Source: CAIXDN01 sp964482085
GTDB lineage: Bacteria > Patescibacteriota > Patescibacteriia > 2-12-FULL-60-25
Length of the DNA stretch: 24,033 nucleotides
Assembly: GCA_964482085.1 (NCBI GenBank)
Contig: CAYZVS010000013.1
Span: 1-24,033 of the forward strand
Reading direction: 5' to 3'
How positions within the stretch are numbered: the stretch's first letter is position 1; each line of letters opens with the position of its first letter. Positions 22,032-24,033 of the stretch are shown here, in pieces. The position numbers and the translations under genes were made by a program. The notes below the pieces were generated by a model that was not told the origin of the DNA, did no database searches, and worked only from the letters and a program-made list of their open reading frames with translations.

Positions 22032-22085
22032 CCCTGGTTCTCCGGATATCATTCTGAGAACGCCCGAACCTTCAAGGAGGACGTT

Positions 22086-22964
22086 ATGGGTAACACACCC
22101 AGACCCGCTCATCTCGCCCTAGTAACGTATCCAAAGTCCCATCAAAGAGACGAGACAATGTCCTTTGAAACAGAGGGACCACCAACACTCCGCATGGAGA
22201 TCCCGATCACGGGCGCTCCAAGCAAGCCGGATAACGAGGAGACACTTCTACTCGTACTCCCGGAGAAGCGCTTCGCTCGCGGTGAAATCATCGTGAGCGA
22301 GGAAAAGATCTCCAAGATCTTCTACTTCATCGAGAGCGGTCGGGCCTCGGAGTTCGTGCTCACCTCACAAGGCATGCCTGAGGCAGATGAGCGTAGCCTG
22401 AACGCGACCGACATCATCGGTCTCAGCCAGTGCTCACGAGTCGTCGCCAAAACGGATATCGCCGTCCGCGTAATCGACTTCGCGGCCATCGAGCAGGAAA
22501 GCAACCCTCTGCTCACACGCTTCGCCAACCAGCTGGTGCGTGAAGCGGCGATCAATGCCGGTAGTCAGTCGCGTGATCGGCTCGTCCGCGCTACGGAAGA
22601 GTTGAGCGAACTCCGCAAGGAGATGAACGCGCTCGACGGTATCCGCAGCCTGCTCGCTCGCATCAAACAACAGAACAGCGATCACCGTGAAAACGGCCGC
22701 TTGCTCTCACACGAGATCTTGCGACAACGTAAGACGATCACCCATCTCGAGCTCACGCTCGGACACCGCGTGGCTGAGCTCGAGAGCGCTATGAGCATCA
22801 CAGAGATGTTCAAAGAAGACTATCTCGAGCTCGCCAAAACGATCTCCTCATACGGACACCTGTTCGAGGACATGCAGAATTCGGAGGATCAGCTTGTTGC
22901 CACTACCGGCTTCAAGCTTCTCTCCTTCCTCCACACGCTGCGCGTCACGACAGGCATCCCCTGA
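22086..22964 (+). CDS. Cyclic-nucleotide-binding-fold protein with C-terminal coiled coil
   Basis: 292 residues. About 50-155 follow the cNMP-binding (CRP-like) beta-roll pattern: LVLPEKRFARGEIIVSEEKISKIFYFIESGRASEF, then DIIGLSQ and TDIAVRVIDFAAIEQESNPLLTRFANQL. The phosphate-binding cassette is degenerate: the usual GE plus R-A is missing, so cAMP binding is doubtful. From about 160 to 262 it is long charged helix with heptads; no HTH DNA-binding domain follows, so it is not a CRP/FNR regulator. No signal peptide or TM helix. Start ATG 22086 with AAGGAGG 6 bp ahead. It could be a cytoplasmic partner of the nearby coiled-coil envelope proteins, which is inference from proximity and shared coiled coils. 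Confidence 0.75.
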   Translation: MGNTPRPAHLALVTYPKSHQRDETMSFETEGPPTLRMEIPITGAPSKPDNEETLLLVLPEKRFARGEIIVSEEKISKIFYFIESGRASEFVLTSQGMPEADERSLNATDIIGLSQCSRVVAKTDIAVRVIDFAAIEQESNPLLTRFANQLVREAAINAGSQSRDRLVRATEELSELRKEMNALDGIRSLLARIKQQNSDHRENGRLLSHEILRQRKTITHLELTLGHRVAELESAMSITEMFKEDYLELAKTISSYGHLFEDMQNSEDQLVATTGFKLLSFLHTLRVTTGIP

Positions 22965-22972
22965 AAAAAAGC

Positions 22973-23002
22973 GCCCCGGTCCGATGTACATCGGACCGGG
23001 GC
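22973..23002. terminator. Bidirectional terminator
   Basis: GCCCCGGTCCGATG pairs with its complement in a near-perfect palindrome, with an A-run to the left (AAAAAAA) and TTCATCTTT to the right; serves the cNMP-fold gene and the ferredoxin operon. Confidence 0.9.
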
Positions 23003-23013
23003 TTCATCTTTAT

Positions 23014-23232
23014 CTACGGATAGATCTGCTTTCCTTCTTCATCAAACAAAATGATCGCTTGGACCGGACAAGCCTGCGCCGCGAGCAAAATCGTTTCATC
23101 ATCCGCGGCCTTTGGATCAACGACATACGCCTTGTTCTCTTCATCGAGCTGAAATACTCCCGGTGCAACCGTCACGCACGGACCCGCTCCGATACACAGG
23201 TCTCGATCAACTTCTATCTTGGAAATCTTCAT
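23014..23232 (-). CDS. Small single-cluster ferredoxin, missing one canonical cysteine
   Basis: 72 residues, an electron carrier with one iron-sulfur cluster. Typical [4Fe-4S] ferredoxins have CxxCxxC plus a distant CP; here the motif is C13-IGAGP-C19 with Ala16 in place of the second cysteine, and C55-PV. Three cysteines suggest a [3Fe-4S] cluster, or a [4Fe-4S] cluster with a non-cysteine fourth ligand. 'APGVFQLDEENKAYVVDP' is the common fold context. It lies 12 bp after nifU in the operon nifS-nifU-fdx, so it may serve cluster assembly or use its products. Confidence 0.88.
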   Translation of the reverse strand: MKISKIEVDRDLCIGAGPCVTVAPGVFQLDEENKAYVVDPKAADDETILLAAQACPVQAIILFDEEGKQIYP

Positions 23233-23244
23233 AACGTGTGGCGA

Positions 23245-23934
23245 TTATGCCCCAAAGTACTTCTCTTTGTAAAACCGAATCAAGTTCTCGACTTCCGGAA
23301 TGCAGGAAGGATCGCCTGTACCAACTTTTGTTCTTGCCTGCACTTTCTCAAGCGTATCTGCCCCTTCAAGCACTGCTTCTTCAATATCGTGATCGGTAAT
23401 TTTCAATACTTTGTCGATCAAACGTCCAGCTTCCACCTCCACTTTGTCGATCTGACCGCTCTTTCGATAATAATCCATTACAGCACTGCGCAACGCCTTA
23501 TCTCCCAGCACCGAGCAGTGAACCTTTCGCGCCGGCAACCCGCCCAAACGCATCATGATGTCCTGCGGACGCAACTTCAAAGCTCCATCGATTGGCATCC
23601 CCTCATTCTCAGAAACCATCACAGAGAGCATCGATGTCGATGCAATCGCAGACGCGCAGCCAAATGTCTTCCACTTAAAATCCTTGATGCGCTCCGTACC
23701 ATCGGCATCTTTTTCAATCTTGAGCCAAACCTTCATCGCGTCACCACAAGCCGGACTTCCGACCATACCAAGATACGCCTCACTATATCCGGCTTCATCA
23801 TCCAAGAAATTCTTGGGATTAAAAAAGTGGTCTTTGACCGTATCGGTATAAAACCATCCCTTTTCTTTTGTAGGTGCCACAACGTCACCTTTGCGGGCTT
23901 CATTGCTTGCGGGCACAACAACGTTGTCATTCAT
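23245..23934 (-). CDS. nifU: NifU-like iron-sulfur cluster scaffold with degenerate C-terminal domain
   Basis: Scaffold on which Fe-S clusters are assembled from sulfur delivered by the desulfurase. About 229 residues. The IscU-like domain keeps the three cysteine ligands and Asp: SPACGDAMKVWL, KTFGCASAIASTSM and ARKVHCSVLGDKALR. About 180-229 resembles the BFD-type [2Fe-2S] domain in the middle of NifU (ITDHDIEEAVLEGADTLEKVQARTKVGTG), but the first CxC is missing and only one Cys (PSC) remains, so the domain probably has no cluster. Start ATG 23934, one base after the nifS stop, indicating coupled translation; a TTG at 23943 would overlap nifS. Confidence 0.9.
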   Translation of the reverse strand: MNDNVVVPASNEARKGDVVAPTKEKGWFYTDTVKDHFFNPKNFLDDEAGYSEAYLGMVGSPACGDAMKVWLKIEKDADGTERIKDFKWKTFGCASAIASTSMLSVMVSENEGMPIDGALKLRPQDIMMRLGGLPARKVHCSVLGDKALRSAVMDYYRKSGQIDKVEVEAGRLIDKVLKITDHDIEEAVLEGADTLEKVQARTKVGTGDPSCIPEVENLIRFYKEKYFGA

Positions 23935-23935
23935 A

Positions 23936-24033
23936 TTAGGCAAAATATTTCATATCCATATTAACAGGACTCATCATACGCAAACGCTCCACAATCGCCG
24001 GCATTTCTTTAATCACGTACTCCACATCTTCTT
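23936..24033 (-). CDS. nifS: Cysteine desulfurase, C-terminal end only (runs off the window)
   Basis: Reverse-strand reading from the window edge to TAA at 23938-23936 gives about 32 residues: EDVEYVIKEMPAIVERLRMMSPVNMDMKYFA. The pattern 'E-V-YV---MP-IVERLR-MSP' is the end of IscS/NifS, a PLP enzyme that takes sulfur from cysteine. The following nifU gene agrees. The catalytic part is outside, so activity cannot be judged. Confidence 0.8.
   Translation of the reverse strand, partial: EDVEYVIKEMPAIVERLRMMSPVNMDMKYFA

Noticed and set aside
22894..23964. 356-codon plus-strand frame
   Set aside because: It crosses the terminator at 22973 and runs antisense to ferredoxin and nifU, which have clear motifs.

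Overview
The window looks like chromosome of a Candidate Phyla Radiation (Patescibacteria) bacterium, probably near the Magasanikbacteria/Uhrbacteria group. This is inferred from a group I intron in a solitary 23S gene, a CPR-style secreted surface protein with a 'GKRYVFPN' domain, compact NifS/NifU/ferredoxin genes, an EF-P/EpmA pair, and coiled-coil envelope proteins with no known name. TGA is used as a stop, so the code is standard.

Layout. 1-2801 (-): 23S rRNA, cut by the window start, with a 267-nt group I intron at E. coli position 1931 and an enlarged helix in domain I. No 16S lies upstream; the 23S has its own promoter and a ~410-nt structured leader. That promoter is back to back with the one for rlmH (3278, +), which encodes a 23S rRNA methyltransferase. 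3756-8152: three convergent gene pairs. The first two are a duplicated module, a PP2C-type phosphatase (+) facing a small protein (-), and the small proteins are paralogues of each other. The third is a one-pass membrane protein (+) facing an acidic-tailed protein (-).

8258-11217 is an integrated island. It is bounded by 27-bp direct repeats of the 3' end of tRNA-Leu(UAG), carries a pair of GGGCAC hexamers about 110 bp inside each end, and is richer in GC. Cargo: a minimal nucleotidyltransferase, an unknown protein, a HIT hydrolase and a methyltransferase-like gene that has lost its 5' part. No integrase is present. NTase plus HIT suggests adenylylation and its reversal; this is the best candidate for an undescribed system.

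11191-16414 is mostly core: tRNA-Leu, a DM13 lipoprotein (-), a secreted Ig-like surface protein (+), efp and epmA (-), and rpsR/ssb/rpsF (-) with a structured leader. 16562-20674 (-): two related membrane proteins, each with signal peptide, LysM-like ectodomain, one TM helix and a long cytoplasmic coiled coil. 20830-22964 (+): a TRM11/THUMP-type RNA methyltransferase and a cNMP-binding-fold/coiled-coil protein. 23014-24033 (-): iron-sulfur operon nifS (partial), nifU, ferredoxin.

Regulation. Promoters of the form TTGACA, 17 bp, TAnnnT recur. Several core genes (rlmH, efp, the RNA methyltransferase, and also the second PP2C) start within a few bases of the predicted +1 and appear nearly leaderless, while several accessory and envelope genes have strong Shine-Dalgarno sequences. 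Bidirectional hairpin terminators separate the convergent pairs.
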